A stretch of DNA of 64,000 bases from Amycolatopsis rifamycinica (lineage in GTDB: Bacteria; Actinomycetota; Actinomycetes; Mycobacteriales; Pseudonocardiaceae): positions 124,001 to 188,000 of the forward strand of contig NZ_JMQI01000068.1 in NCBI RefSeq assembly GCF_000695625.1. Reading direction: 5' to 3'. Numbering within the stretch: position 1 is the first letter of the stretch; the number at the start of each line of letters is the position of its first letter. The position numbers and the translations under genes were made by a program. A model generated the notes under the pieces. It was not told the origin of the DNA. It ran no database searches and worked only from the letters and a program-made list of their open reading frames with translations. Shown here piece after piece: positions 24,268 to 32,389 of the stretch.

Positions 24268-24867
24268 TCAGCCTCCCAGGGTGCGGATCATCGACTCGCC
24301 GAACTTCATCGCCACGGAACACGGGTCCGCCGCGCCGGCGCCGTTGTCGTACTGGACCAGGATGTTGACCGTGAGCTGGTCGGTCACCGCGACGAACAGG
24401 CCGCACTTGCCGTTCTTGCGGTCGTCGACCGCGGCGGCGTAGACGCCCGGGTAGCCGTAGGCCTGGGTTTCACCGAAGTAGGCGTCGTTCGCCTTGGTGT
24501 CGTAGACGTCCTGCAGCCCGTTCTTGTTCGCCGTCACCGTGGTCACGTCGATCTGGTTGCCCGGGTCGGCGGCTTCCTGGAACGTGCAGCTCGGGCCGTT
24601 GCCCGTGGTCCGCGGCTGCCCTTCGCCGAGGCCGAGTGAGGAACGCCCGGACGCGCTCATCGTCGCGCAGGCGTCCGAGGTGATCGACGCGGTGTTCAAC
24701 GGGACCGGCACCCTCGGCGCGGTGTCGGCGGTGGACCGGGTGGTCTCGCTGCCCGATTCGGCCGTGGACGGCGCCGGGTTGGCGGTGCCCCGGGTCTTGC
24801 CGCCGCAGCCCGCGAGGGCGAGCACGGCGAAGGCCAGCGCCGGGACGGCGATGCATCGTCGGTTCAC
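24268..24867 (-). CDS. DUF3558-type secreted lipoprotein
   Basis: A 199-residue lipoprotein with signal peptide CIAVPALAFAVLALAGCGG (lipobox LAGC, Cys near residue 18), a Ser/Thr-rich linker, and a mature domain resembling DUF3558: four further cysteines (DACATM, SCTF, KCGLF, DPCSVA) likely form two disulfides. DUF3558 proteins occur beside ESX substrates in actinobacteria; their role is unknown. Start GTG 24867 overlaps the stop of the upstream WXG100-like gene (GTGA), showing translational coupling. Confidence 0.75.
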   Translation of the reverse strand: MNRRCIAVPALAFAVLALAGCGGKTRGTANPAPSTAESGSETTRSTADTAPRVPVPLNTASITSDACATMSASGRSSLGLGEGQPRTTGNGPSCTFQEAADPGNQIDVTTVTANKNGLQDVYDTKANDAYFGETQAYGYPGVYAAAVDDRKNGKCGLFVAVTDQLTVNILVQYDNGAGAADPCSVAMKFGESMIRTLGG

Positions 24868-25220
24868 GTGGCCTGGTTCCCCGTCTTCGAGAGGTCGGTG
24901 AAGGCGTCCGACTCCTTGGTGGTGATCTTCTGCTTCGCGGCGGTGAGCGCGTCGATGTAGTTCTTGACGTACTCCTGCATCTTCTGGTTCTGCTCGAGGA
25001 ACGCCTTGCCGGACGGGTTCGCGAGCTTCTCCCAGTCGCCGCTGGCGAACTCCTTGCCGGGCGCCTTCACGTTCGCCATCAGGTTGGCGTCGGCGTAGTC
25101 GCGCTTGAGGTCGGCCTGCAGGTCCTGCCACTTCTTGATGACGCTGTCGATCTTGTCGGCGTCGAACGTGAAACCGCCACCGCCGCCGGCCGGCGCGGAC
25201 ATGTTGACCTCGTTAGCCAT
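24864..25220 (-). CDS. small WXG100-like ESX-associated protein
   Basis: A 118-residue helical-hairpin protein: a short Gly-rich leader, helix 1 ADKIDSVIKKWQDLQADLKRDYADANLM, a turn with FASGDWEKL, and helix 2 with C-terminal Lys/Asp-rich residues. The classical W-x-G is not obvious, though the size and hairpin match WXG100 relatives. It is the first gene of the four-gene ESX accessory operon (minus strand), coupled to the DUF3558 lipoprotein. ATG 25220 is the only well-placed start; AAGGGGATGG lies upstream. Confidence 0.6.
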   Translation of the reverse strand: MANEVNMSAPAGGGGGFTFDADKIDSVIKKWQDLQADLKRDYADANLMANVKAPGKEFASGDWEKLANPSGKAFLEQNQKMQEYVKNYIDALTAAKQKITTKESDAFTDLSKTGNQAT

Positions 25221-25293
25221 GCGATCCCATCCCCTTCGCGTCCTCGCCCATTCTCCTCCGACGCCGCCACGGTGTCCGAGGTTCCCCGAAAAG

Positions 25294-25337
25294 CGTGAAG
25301 GCGGGCCACCCGCCAGGGGGTGACCCGCCTTTTCACG
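25294..25337 (-). terminator. terminator after rplI
   Basis: Inverted repeat CGTGAAGGCGGG (25294-25305) and CCCGCCTTTTCACG (25324-25337), 16 bp past the rplI stop. It separates the ribosomal operon from the downstream ESX accessory genes. Confidence 0.7.
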
Positions 25338-25353
25338 ACGTTGCCGCCTTGAC

Positions 25354-25815
25354 CTACTGGGCGACGGCCTTGACCTCGAGCCGCACGTCGACCTTGACGT
25401 CCGGGTGCAGCCGGGCGCCGACCGAGTGCTTGCCCACGGTCTTGATGTGGTCGCGCAGCTCGATGACGCGCTTGTCGAGCAGCGGGCCACCGGCCGCCTT
25501 GATCGCGTCGACGATCTCGCCGGCGGTGATCGAACCGAAGAGCTTCTTCGAGCCCTCGGCCGCCTTGCCGGTGAGCTGGATGGCACCGAGGCCCTCCAGC
25601 GCCGCCTTGATCTCCTTGGCGTGGTCGAGGTCGCGGATGCGACGGCTCTCCTGCGCGCGCTGGATGGTGCGCACATTCTTCTCCGCGCCCTTGGAGGCCG
25701 CGATCGCGTAGCCCCGCGGGAGCAGGTAGTTGCGCGCGTAGCCGTCCTTGACCTCGACGATGTCGCCGGGGCCGCCCAGGTTGGCCACGTCCGTGGTGAG
25801 GATGATCTTCGCCAT
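25354..25815 (-). CDS. rplI: 50S ribosomal protein L9
   Basis: Structural protein of the large subunit; 153 residues, normal length. The N-terminal domain begins MAKIILTTDVANLGGPGDIVEVKDGYARNYLLPRGYA, with the family signature (G..G..V.VK.GYARN.L.P.G.A), followed by the long linker helix and the C-terminal domain ending EVKAVAQ. It is last in the rpsF-ssb-rpsR-rplI operon and is followed by a terminator. Confidence 0.97.
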   Translation of the reverse strand: MAKIILTTDVANLGGPGDIVEVKDGYARNYLLPRGYAIAASKGAEKNVRTIQRAQESRRIRDLDHAKEIKAALEGLGAIQLTGKAAEGSKKLFGSITAGEIVDAIKAAGGPLLDKRVIELRDHIKTVGKHSVGARLHPDVKVDVRLEVKAVAQ

Positions 25816-25829
25816 TTTCGTGCCCTCCC

Positions 25830-26078
25830 TTAGCGCGCGGTCGAGGTGTAGGGCAGCAGCGCCATCTCGCGGGAGTTCTTGACCGCGATGGCGATGTCAC
25901 GCTGGTGCTGGCTGCAGTTGCCGGTGACGCGACGGGCACGGATCTTGCCGCGGTCGGAGATGTACTTCCGCAGCAGGTTGGTGTCCTTGTAGTCGATCAG
26001 TTCCGGGCGGCCCTTCTTCTCGGCCTTGCAGAACACGCAGACCTTCTTCTTGGGCTTGCGGATGGGTGGCTTGGCCAC
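25830..26078 (-). CDS. rpsR: 30S ribosomal protein S18 (zinc-type)
   Basis: 82 residues. It retains the zinc ligands CVFC near residue 14 and C-x-x-H near residue 55 (NCSQHQ), so it is the C+ (zinc-binding) form. Actinobacteria often encode a second zinc-free S18 under Zur control elsewhere; none is present here. It lies between ssb and rplI, in the normal operon order. Confidence 0.96.
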   Translation of the reverse strand: MAKPPIRKPKKKVCVFCKAEKKGRPELIDYKDTNLLRKYISDRGKIRARRVTGNCSQHQRDIAIAVKNSREMALLPYTSTAR

Positions 26079-26121
26079 TGGTTACTCCTGGAAAGTCAAA
26101 TCTTTGTGGATGTGTACGAGA

Positions 26122-26634
26122 TCAGAAGGGGGGCTCGTCCGAGAAGCCGCCGCCACCGCTGCTCGCGGCGGGCGCGGAACCCCACGGGTCGTCGGCCGGC
26201 ATTCCGCCACCGCCGCCGCCGCGGTTCCCACCGCCGCCACCGCCGCCGCCGAAGTCACCGCCGCCACCGCGGCTGACCTTGTTGACCTTGGCCGTGGCGT
26301 AGCGCAGCGAGGGGCCGATCTCGTCGACCTCGAGCTCGACGACGGTCCGCTTCTCGCCTTCCTTGGTCTCGAACGACCGCTGCTTCAGACGGCCCTGCAC
26401 GACGACGCGGGCGCCGCGGGTCAGGGACTCAGCGACGTTCTCCGCCGCCTGCCGCCAGATGTTGCAGCGCAGGAAGAGAGCCTCGCCGTCCTTCCACTCG
26501 CCGGACTGCCGGTCGAGGGTGCGCGGGGTGGACGCGACGGTGAAGTTCGCGACCGCCGCACCGGACGGGGTGAAGCGCAGCTCCGGGTCGGACGTCAGGT
26601 TGCCGACCACCGTGATGACGGTGTCTCCAGCCAT
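26122..26634 (-). CDS. ssb: single-stranded DNA-binding protein
   Basis: A 170-residue protein: OB-fold domain (residues about 1-110: GDTVITVVGNLTSDPELRFTPSG; FLRCNIWRQAAENVAESLTRGARVVVQGRL), then a very glycine-rich linker and the acidic tip SDEPPF that recruits partner proteins. ATG 26634 begins the family sequence. It sits between rpsF and rpsR in the conserved operon. Confidence 0.95.
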   Translation of the reverse strand: MAGDTVITVVGNLTSDPELRFTPSGAAVANFTVASTPRTLDRQSGEWKDGEALFLRCNIWRQAAENVAESLTRGARVVVQGRLKQRSFETKEGEKRTVVELEVDEIGPSLRYATAKVNKVSRGGGGDFGGGGGGGGNRGGGGGGMPADDPWGSAPAASSGGGGFSDEPPF

Positions 26635-26651
26635 CGGGGTTCCCCTCGGGC

Positions 26652-26978
26652 TCAGGCCTTGGCGGCAGCGGGCTTGGCCGCGGCGCGCTTGACCTCGCGA
26701 CGCATGACCTTGGTGCGGAGCACGGTCTCCTGCAGCGACAGCTGCCGGTCGAGCTCCTTGACCGCGTCCGCGGAGGAGTTCAGGTCCAGCAGGGCGTAGA
26801 TGCCCTCGGCGTGCTTCTTGATCTCGTACGAAAGGCGGCGGCGGCCCCAGACGTCGACCTTCTCCACGGAACCGCCCGAAGTGCGGATCACGTTGAGGAA
26901 GTTGTCCAGCGTGGGGGCGACCGTGCGCTCGTCGAGCGTGGGGTCCAGGATGACCATTACCTCGTAATGGCGTGACAC
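26652..26978 (-). CDS. rpsF: 30S ribosomal protein S6
   Basis: A 108-residue S6 protein (RHYEVMVILDPTLDE; WGRRRLSYEIKKHAEGIYALLD), extended by an Ala/Lys tail. Three GTG-region starts are possible; GTG 26978 is preferred because AGGAGG then lies 9 bases upstream and the protein begins SRHYEV. It is the first gene of the operon that encodes Ssb, S18 and L9. Its promoter must lie in the 100-bp gap up to 27082. Confidence 0.94.
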   Translation of the reverse strand: MSRHYEVMVILDPTLDERTVAPTLDNFLNVIRTSGGSVEKVDVWGRRRLSYEIKKHAEGIYALLDLNSSADAVKELDRQLSLQETVLRTKVMRREVKRAAAKPAAAKA

Positions 26979-27006
26979 AACCACTCACCTCCTATGGGCT
27001 CGCGGC

Positions 27007-27054
27007 CACGGACTGTCCGTGGCAGGAGGGTTTGTCCAGGTAAGGCTACCTGGG
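27007..27054 (-). terminator. paired hairpins between a surface-protein gene and rpsF
   Basis: CCACGGA CTG TCCGTGG (27007-27023) and CCAGGTA...TACCTGG (about 27037-27054) lie beyond the minus-strand stop of the gene at 27082 and before rpsF. They likely terminate the former. The second may also lie in the rpsF leader. Confidence 0.4.
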
Positions 27055-27081
27055 GGTACCGACAGGACCGGACGGCGGGGG

Positions 27082-27960
27082 TCAGCCGGCCCGGCGCAGG
27101 ACCCAGGTGCGGACCAGCCCGGCGGTCACGCCGGCCAGCACGATCACCGCGAGCAGCATGGGCAGCTGCACGTCGTTGGACGCGCCGTTCGAGGCCAGCG
27201 ACTGCGCGTTGCCGGCGTCGCGGACGTCCGCGCCCTGGCCGCTCTGGTCGCCCTGGCCCGCCTGCGGGGCCGACGCGTCACCGGGCAGGGTGCCGTTCGC
27301 CGGGTACCGCACGCCGGGGGCGACGGCCGTGCCGGCGGTGGCGGTGGGGATGCCGCCGTAGTCGCGCATCGGGGCGCTGCCGCCCGTGCCGCCGGCGGTG
27401 CCCGGGTTCAGGTTGGAGAGGTTGCCGGCGGCGCCGCCGGGTGCGGTGTCGGTGCGGGCCTGCGGGGTGCCGGCGTTGCCCGCGCCCGGTGCGCCCGGTG
27501 CGACGTAGTTCGTGGCGATCGTGGTCAGCCCGCAGCCCTGGGCGACCCGGCTCTTGATCGAGTTGAGCACCTTGGTCTGGGTGTCGGGCAGCACGCCGAG
27601 CCCGGCCGCGCCCTTCAGGGCGTTCGCCACGACGGTGCCGATCGCGTCGCCGGCGATGGTGCCGCCCGCCGAGTTCGGCACCGTGCCGACGTTGAGCGCG
27701 CCCTTGCCCGCGATCGTGTCCGCCAGCGCGTCCGGCCAGACGGTCGCGAAGGTCAGCACGTTGACCTGGTCCTTCGCGCCCTGCCGGACGAACTCCTTCA
27801 CCGACGAGCCCTGCACGGCCACCGTGTCGCCCATGCTGCCGCCGACCGAGCCCGCGCAGGTGCCCGCGAGGGTCGTCGCGGCGGAGGCGGTGCCCATGGA
27901 GAAGAAAGCTCCGCCGACCATGAACGCGGCGATGGCGGTGACGGTCATGGTCTTCCGCAC
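27082..27960 (-). CDS. exported C-terminally anchored surface protein, paralogue 1
   Basis: A 292-residue protein starting at GTG 27960 with GGAGGA 7 bases upstream. Signal peptide MTVTAIAAFMVGGAFFSMGTASAA; two-cysteine Ala/Gly-rich N-terminal region (GTCAGS, GCGLTT); a linker with APMRDYGGIPTATAG; and a C-terminal membrane anchor QLPMLLAVIVLAGVTAGLVRTWVLRRAG. The anchor and the APMRDY motif recur in the next upstream gene. The topology predicts an extracellular domain held by one helix with a short basic cytoplasmic tail. I know no function; the family seems confined to this group of actinobacteria. Confidence 0.65.
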   Translation of the reverse strand: MRKTMTVTAIAAFMVGGAFFSMGTASAATTLAGTCAGSVGGSMGDTVAVQGSSVKEFVRQGAKDQVNVLTFATVWPDALADTIAGKGALNVGTVPNSAGGTIAGDAIGTVVANALKGAAGLGVLPDTQTKVLNSIKSRVAQGCGLTTIATNYVAPGAPGAGNAGTPQARTDTAPGGAAGNLSNLNPGTAGGTGGSAPMRDYGGIPTATAGTAVAPGVRYPANGTLPGDASAPQAGQGDQSGQGADVRDAGNAQSLASNGASNDVQLPMLLAVIVLAGVTAGLVRTWVLRRAG

Positions 27961-28051
27961 GAGCTGTCCTCCAGGGGGGATCACGGGGGCGTCGTTCGAG
28001 GCGACACCAGGATGAACGAGGGAGATACGCGAAAGATACTCGGCAGTTGGA

Positions 28052-28954
28052 TCAATTCGCAGCGGCCATCCGGCGGATCACCCACGTGCGGACGAGCCCG
28101 GCGCTGACTCCGGACAGTGCCAGAACGGCCAGCAGCAGCGGAAGATTCGACCCGTTCGTGAAACCGTCCGATGCGGACGGTAGCGCTTCGGCCTGACCCG
28201 CCGTCTGCACGCCGGAATTGCCGTCCGACGTGCCATCCGGACCGGTGAGGCCGTACTGCGGGGCGTACCCGGGGATCTGGCTGCCGTACCGGAGCGCGGG
28301 CGACGGCGTGAACAGGCCGGCCGTCGCGAACGGGATGCCGCTGTAGTCGCGCATCGGGGCGTAGCCCGTGCCGAGGGCGAACGGGAAGCCGCCGAACACC
28401 GGGGTGCTCGCGAAGCCGGGCAGGAGCGGGCTGTTCGCGTCCGGGATCGGCATGGTGCCCGCCGGGGTGCCGCCCTGCGGCGCGCCCCCGGACCCGCCCT
28501 GGGCCGGCGGCGGCTGCTGCTGGTTGCCGCCCGTGCCCGGCTGCGGCGAGGACTGCTTGCCGCCACCGCTCACCGCGCTCAGGCCTTGCTGGACGCCGCT
28601 GGTCACGCCCTGGACGCCCTGGTTGATCGCGCTCGCCGCGGGTGCGCCGACGCCGGGGAGCGGTGCGACGACGGTGTCCACCACCTTCACGGTGACCGAG
28701 CAGACCGTCTTGAGCAGCCCGCCGACGGTCGTGGTCAGCACGGTGGTCGCCTGGGTGACGATGCCCAGGTCGATGAGCGGCAGGCCGAGCAGCGAACCCT
28801 GGATGTGGTCGCCCGGCGCGGCCGACACGGTGCTGCCGCAGGGCACGGTCTTCGTCTCGGCCGAGGCGGTGCCGGGGAGTCCGAGCACGGCGGAACCCGC
28901 GAGGACGACCGCCGCCGCACCGACCGCCGTAGCCCTCCGTGTCCGATCCTGCAT
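28052..28954 (-). CDS. exported C-terminally anchored surface protein, paralogue 2
   Basis: A 300-residue protein: signal peptide ending LPGTASAE, a region with two cysteines (VPCGST, TVCSVT), a Gln/Pro/Gly-rich linker, then YAPMRDYSGIPFATAG and the anchor NLPLLLAVLALSGVSAGLVRTWVIRR. APMRDY and the anchor align directly with the gene at 27082; the rest has diverged. No terminator separates it from that gene (91-bp gap), so they may be one operon. The function is unknown. Confidence 0.65.
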   Translation of the reverse strand: MQDRTRRATAVGAAAVVLAGSAVLGLPGTASAETKTVPCGSTVSAAPGDHIQGSLLGLPLIDLGIVTQATTVLTTTVGGLLKTVCSVTVKVVDTVVAPLPGVGAPAASAINQGVQGVTSGVQQGLSAVSGGGKQSSPQPGTGGNQQQPPPAQGGSGGAPQGGTPAGTMPIPDANSPLLPGFASTPVFGGFPFALGTGYAPMRDYSGIPFATAGLFTPSPALRYGSQIPGYAPQYGLTGPDGTSDGNSGVQTAGQAEALPSASDGFTNGSNLPLLLAVLALSGVSAGLVRTWVIRRMAAAN

Positions 28955-29071
28955 GCTCGCCGCCCCTGGTGTCGTCGCCTACTTACCAGTACAACGACGC
29001 TAAGGCAGCCGGGTGACGCCCGCTCGCTCAGAAATGTCCGGCATTCGGGTGGAAGCCGGCGTCACCGTGCG

Positions 29072-29905
29072 TCAGGCGGGGTTGCGGCGGATCCAGGCGC
29101 GGACCAGCGCGGCCGCGACGATCGCCAGCGCCAGCACCGCGAGCAGCATCGGCAGCTTCGCCGGTGGGGTGACCCCCGGCAGGGCCTCCGCCGTGCCGGA
29201 CTTCTGGGCGTCGACGGTCGGCGGCGGGACCTGCTGGCCGGGGATGATCTGCGCGATCACCGGCGCCTGCAGCAGGGTGCCCGGCAGCAGCGCGGCGTTG
29301 GTGAAGATGCCCGAGATGGCGTCGCCCGCCAGACCGGCGTTGCCCTGGCCGGTGACCACCGGGCCGATGCTGCTGCCCGGCGGGTTCGGTCCCGGGCTCG
29401 GCGGGTTCGGGCCGGGCGGAGCGGGCTGCGGTGGCTGCGGCTGGGGCGGGTTCGGGCCCGGCGGCAGCGGCAGCGGCGGCAGTGGCGGCAGCGAGGGCAG
29501 TGGCGGCAGTTCGGGAACCACGTTCTGGGTCAGGTCGCCGACGGCGTTGACCGTGGCCTGCGCGGCCGGGCAGACGCCCTTGGCCGCCGCGTCGCCGACC
29601 ACCGGCACCCGGCCGATGCCCAGCGCCTTCACGGTGTCGCCGAGCGGCAGCGTGAGCAGGGGGGCCGTGCCGTTCGTGTTCCGCGAACTCGAGTCGAGGC
29701 CGACGGTCAGCTGGTTCGGGGCGTTCAGCGGGGCGCCGGCGTCCAGGGTCAGGCCGGGTGAGCTCCCGTTCTGCAGCGTGGACCCGCAGCTCCCGCCGAG
29801 TGTCGGGCTGGTGCCGGCGCTCGCCGGGCCCGGCGCCGTCAGCGCGGCCGAGACGGCGATGGTGAACCCCAGTGCGGTGATCCGGGCGACGTGCTTCCCC
29901 ATCAT
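29072..29905 (-). CDS. exported C-terminally anchored surface protein, paralogue 3
   Basis: A 277-residue protein. Two adjacent ATGs (29905, 29902) follow GGAGGGGC; either could be used. Signal peptide ending GPASAG, two cysteines (GSCGST, GVCPAA), a long proline-rich stretch (LPPLPPLPLPPGPNPP and following), and anchor KLPMLLAVLALAIVAAALVRAWIRR. It lacks the APMRDY motif of the other two but shares the anchor and architecture. The polyproline linker is like wall-spanning segments of other actinobacterial surface proteins. Confidence 0.6.
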   Translation of the reverse strand: MMGKHVARITALGFTIAVSAALTAPGPASAGTSPTLGGSCGSTLQNGSSPGLTLDAGAPLNAPNQLTVGLDSSSRNTNGTAPLLTLPLGDTVKALGIGRVPVVGDAAAKGVCPAAQATVNAVGDLTQNVVPELPPLPSLPPLPPLPLPPGPNPPQPQPPQPAPPGPNPPSPGPNPPGSSIGPVVTGQGNAGLAGDAISGIFTNAALLPGTLLQAPVIAQIIPGQQVPPPTVDAQKSGTAEALPGVTPPAKLPMLLAVLALAIVAAALVRAWIRRNPA

Positions 29906-30020
29906 GCCCCTCCGGCAGGTCGGACCGATTTTTCGATCACGGAACGCGCTCACGGTACTCCACGAGCGTCACCAACCGGGCTCACCGGCCGGAAATGGGG
30001 TCCGGAGTACCGTGCTCGGC

Positions 30021-30794
30021 ATGCTGATTGGCGCCCATATCCGTGACGACGACCCGTTGACCGCGGTCGCCGAGCGCAAGGCCGACGTCGTCCAGTTCTT
30101 CCTCTCCGACCCCCAGGGCTGGAAGGCCCCGAAGCCGCACCCGCACGGCGAGGCCATCGCGGCCGACCCGGTCGAGGTGTTCATCCACTCGCCGTACCTG
30201 ATCAACGTGGCTTCGCTGAACAACAAGATCCGGATCCCGTCCCGGAAGAACGTCACGCAGCACGCGGACGGCGCCGCGGCGATCGGCGCGAAGGGCCTGA
30301 TCGTGCACGGCGGGCACGTCGGCGCGAACGACGACGTCGAGGCCGGCCTGGACAACTGGCGCAAGCTGTTCGAGCGCGAGCAGGAGAAGGGCGGCTTCAA
30401 GGTCCCGATCCTGATCGAGAACACCGCGGGCGGCGAGAACGCGATCACCCGCGACCTGGACATCATCGCCCGGCTGTGGGACAAGGTCGGCGAGTTCGGC
30501 GCCGGGTTCTGCCTTGACACCTGCCACGCGTTCGCCGCGGGCTGGGACCTGGCGACCGCCGTCGAAAAGGTCAAGGCCATCACCGGCCGGATCGACCTGG
30601 TGCACCTCAACAACTCCCGCGACGAGTTCGGCTCGACCCGCGACCGGCACGCCAACGTCGTGCGCGGTGAAGGGACGATCGACCCCGAGGTGCTGGTCGC
30701 CGTCGCGCGCGAAGCGGGCGCCCCGGTCGTCGTCGAGACGCCGCCCGACGGCCAGGCCGCCGACATCGCCTACCTGCGCGAACAGCTGGGTTAG
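30021..30794 (+). CDS. nfo: deoxyribonuclease IV (AP endonuclease, EndoIV family)
   Basis: A 257-residue TIM-barrel enzyme that cleaves 5' of abasic sites in base-excision repair. Family landmarks: MLIGAHIRDDDP (strand 1), FIHSPYLINVAS, IVHGGHVG, ILIENTAGGEN, GFCLDTCHAFAAGWDL and VHLNNSRDEFGSTRDRHANV; these supply the His, Glu and Asp residues for the three-zinc site. ATG 30021 matches the usual MLIG start; GTG 30012 is an alternative with better ribosome-site spacing. It ends in a 4-bp convergent overlap with the GT87 gene. Confidence 0.93.
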   Translation: MLIGAHIRDDDPLTAVAERKADVVQFFLSDPQGWKAPKPHPHGEAIAADPVEVFIHSPYLINVASLNNKIRIPSRKNVTQHADGAAAIGAKGLIVHGGHVGANDDVEAGLDNWRKLFEREQEKGGFKVPILIENTAGGENAITRDLDIIARLWDKVGEFGAGFCLDTCHAFAAGWDLATAVEKVKAITGRIDLVHLNNSRDEFGSTRDRHANVVRGEGTIDPEVLVAVAREAGAPVVVETPPDGQAADIAYLREQLG

Positions 30795-32341
30795 ACGGTC
30801 ACGGCCCGCCGGCGGCGCCGGGTGGCGTTCGGGATGATCACGTCCCGGGCGCCGTCGAGGAAGCCGCCGGCCGGGTCGTCTTCGCCCTCGATCCGCACCA
30901 GGTCGGTGGCCGGGCGGTAGATCTCGCGGACGACCAGCACGCACAGCCCGACGACGGCGAGATCCCGGACCACCACCGTGCCGAGGAACCAGCCCTCGGG
31001 CAGGCCCTTGTGGTCGACGCCGAGGTAGTAGAACATCCGCGGCACCCAGACGACGGCGTCGATCAGCATCCAGCCGAGCAGCAGCCGCCAGCGCGGGATG
31101 GCCAGCACCGCCAGCGGGACGAGCCACAGCGAGTACTGCGGGCTCCACACCTTGTTCGTCAGCAGGAACGCGGCCACGACGAGGAACGCGAGCTGGCCGA
31201 CGCGCGGCCGCCGTGGCGCGGCGAGCGCGAGGTAGGCGATTCCCGCGCAGCAGGCCAGGAACAGCACGGCCACCGTGATGTTCAGGTACGTCGGCGTCTG
31301 GTTCTTCTGCAGCACGCCGTCGAACCCGGGCCAGCCGCTGACGTACGAGAACACGTTGTAGAGCGAGTCCGGGTCCATCGGCCGCAGGGTGCTCATCCGG
31401 AAGAACTCCCACCAGCCGCGGGTCGCGGTGAGGATGAACGGCGCGTTCACCGCCAGCCACGTCGCGACCGCGGCGCCCGCGGTCTTCCAGAACGGCGTCA
31501 GCTTGCCCGCGCGCAGGCACAGGGCGAACAGCACGCCGAGCAGGAGGAGCGGGTAGAGCTTCGCCGTCGCGCCGAGCCCGAGCAGGAGCCCGGCGAGCAG
31601 GGGCCGTTTCCGCGCCCAGGCGAGCAGGCCGGTGGCGGTGAACGCGGTCGCGAGCGCGTCGAAGTTGGTGAAGGCGTGCACCAGGACCAGCGGCGAGATC
31701 GCCACCAGGACCATGTCCCACGGACGGCGTTTGACGGTCCGGCCGGTCGCCCAGACGGTGACGAGCCAGGCGAGCCCGAGGAAGAACGCGGTGATGTCGA
31801 AGTAGATCGCCACCGGCAGGGCGCCCGGCAGCCAGCCGGACCGGGCGACGTTGTACCAGCCCGCCGCGAGCTTCGCGTTCACCCACTGGAACAGGCCGGT
31901 GAGCACCGGGTACTCCATGTACCGGGTGTTGTCCTCGGCGGTCTGCGAGCTTTCCCGCCACGACGTGTAGTACGGGAAGGTGCCCGGCCGGTCGAGCCGC
32001 TCGGAGCCGTAGAGCGGCACGATGTCGGAGTAGCACATGGCGACGAACGGGCGGCCCGCGCGCCAGTCGAGCTGGGTGTTGCCGCCGGCGTCCTGGTACT
32101 GCTGGATGCACGAGCCCTTGCCGAACCAGCACAGCATCAGGGCGAGCGTGGCCAGCAGCAGCCCGACGCGCTGGGGCGACCAGAACCAGTGCCTGCCGAC
32201 CGCCGCGTGCTCACCCAGCGGGCCGCCCAGTGGTCTGGTGACCGCCGCGGCGAGGGGCTCGTTCCAGCTCGGGACGACCCGTTCCGCCCGGGTCAGCGTC
32301 ACGGGGCCGGGTTCCGCCTCCCGCGTGGTCTCCTCTGGCAC
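30791..32341 (-). CDS. GT87-type polytopic mannosyltransferase-like membrane protein
   Basis: A 516-residue protein with about 11 hydrophobic helices, like the glycosyltransferase 87 (DUF2029) family. These are membrane enzymes that use polyprenyl-phosphate sugars to build envelope glycans. The first periplasmic loop contains acidic and aromatic residues (CYSDIVPLYGSERL, RYMEYPVLTG), as in other members. The orthologous position in M. tuberculosis is Rv0051, between ponA1 and the rpsF operon, a match that supports the assignment. Here it is separated from the PBPs by a ROK regulator and an oxidoreductase. A short basic C-terminal tail (ATRRRRRAVTV) is cytoplasmic. Confidence 0.8.
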   Translation of the reverse strand: MPEETTREAEPGPVTLTRAERVVPSWNEPLAAAVTRPLGGPLGEHAAVGRHWFWSPQRVGLLLATLALMLCWFGKGSCIQQYQDAGGNTQLDWRAGRPFVAMCYSDIVPLYGSERLDRPGTFPYYTSWRESSQTAEDNTRYMEYPVLTGLFQWVNAKLAAGWYNVARSGWLPGALPVAIYFDITAFFLGLAWLVTVWATGRTVKRRPWDMVLVAISPLVLVHAFTNFDALATAFTATGLLAWARKRPLLAGLLLGLGATAKLYPLLLLGVLFALCLRAGKLTPFWKTAGAAVATWLAVNAPFILTATRGWWEFFRMSTLRPMDPDSLYNVFSYVSGWPGFDGVLQKNQTPTYLNITVAVLFLACCAGIAYLALAAPRRPRVGQLAFLVVAAFLLTNKVWSPQYSLWLVPLAVLAIPRWRLLLGWMLIDAVVWVPRMFYYLGVDHKGLPEGWFLGTVVVRDLAVVGLCVLVVREIYRPATDLVRIEGEDDPAGGFLDGARDVIIPNATRRRRRAVTV

Positions 32342-32389
32342 GAGGCGGATCGTATCGGGGATCGGGGTGCGCGGCGGTGAAGCCGGTGA

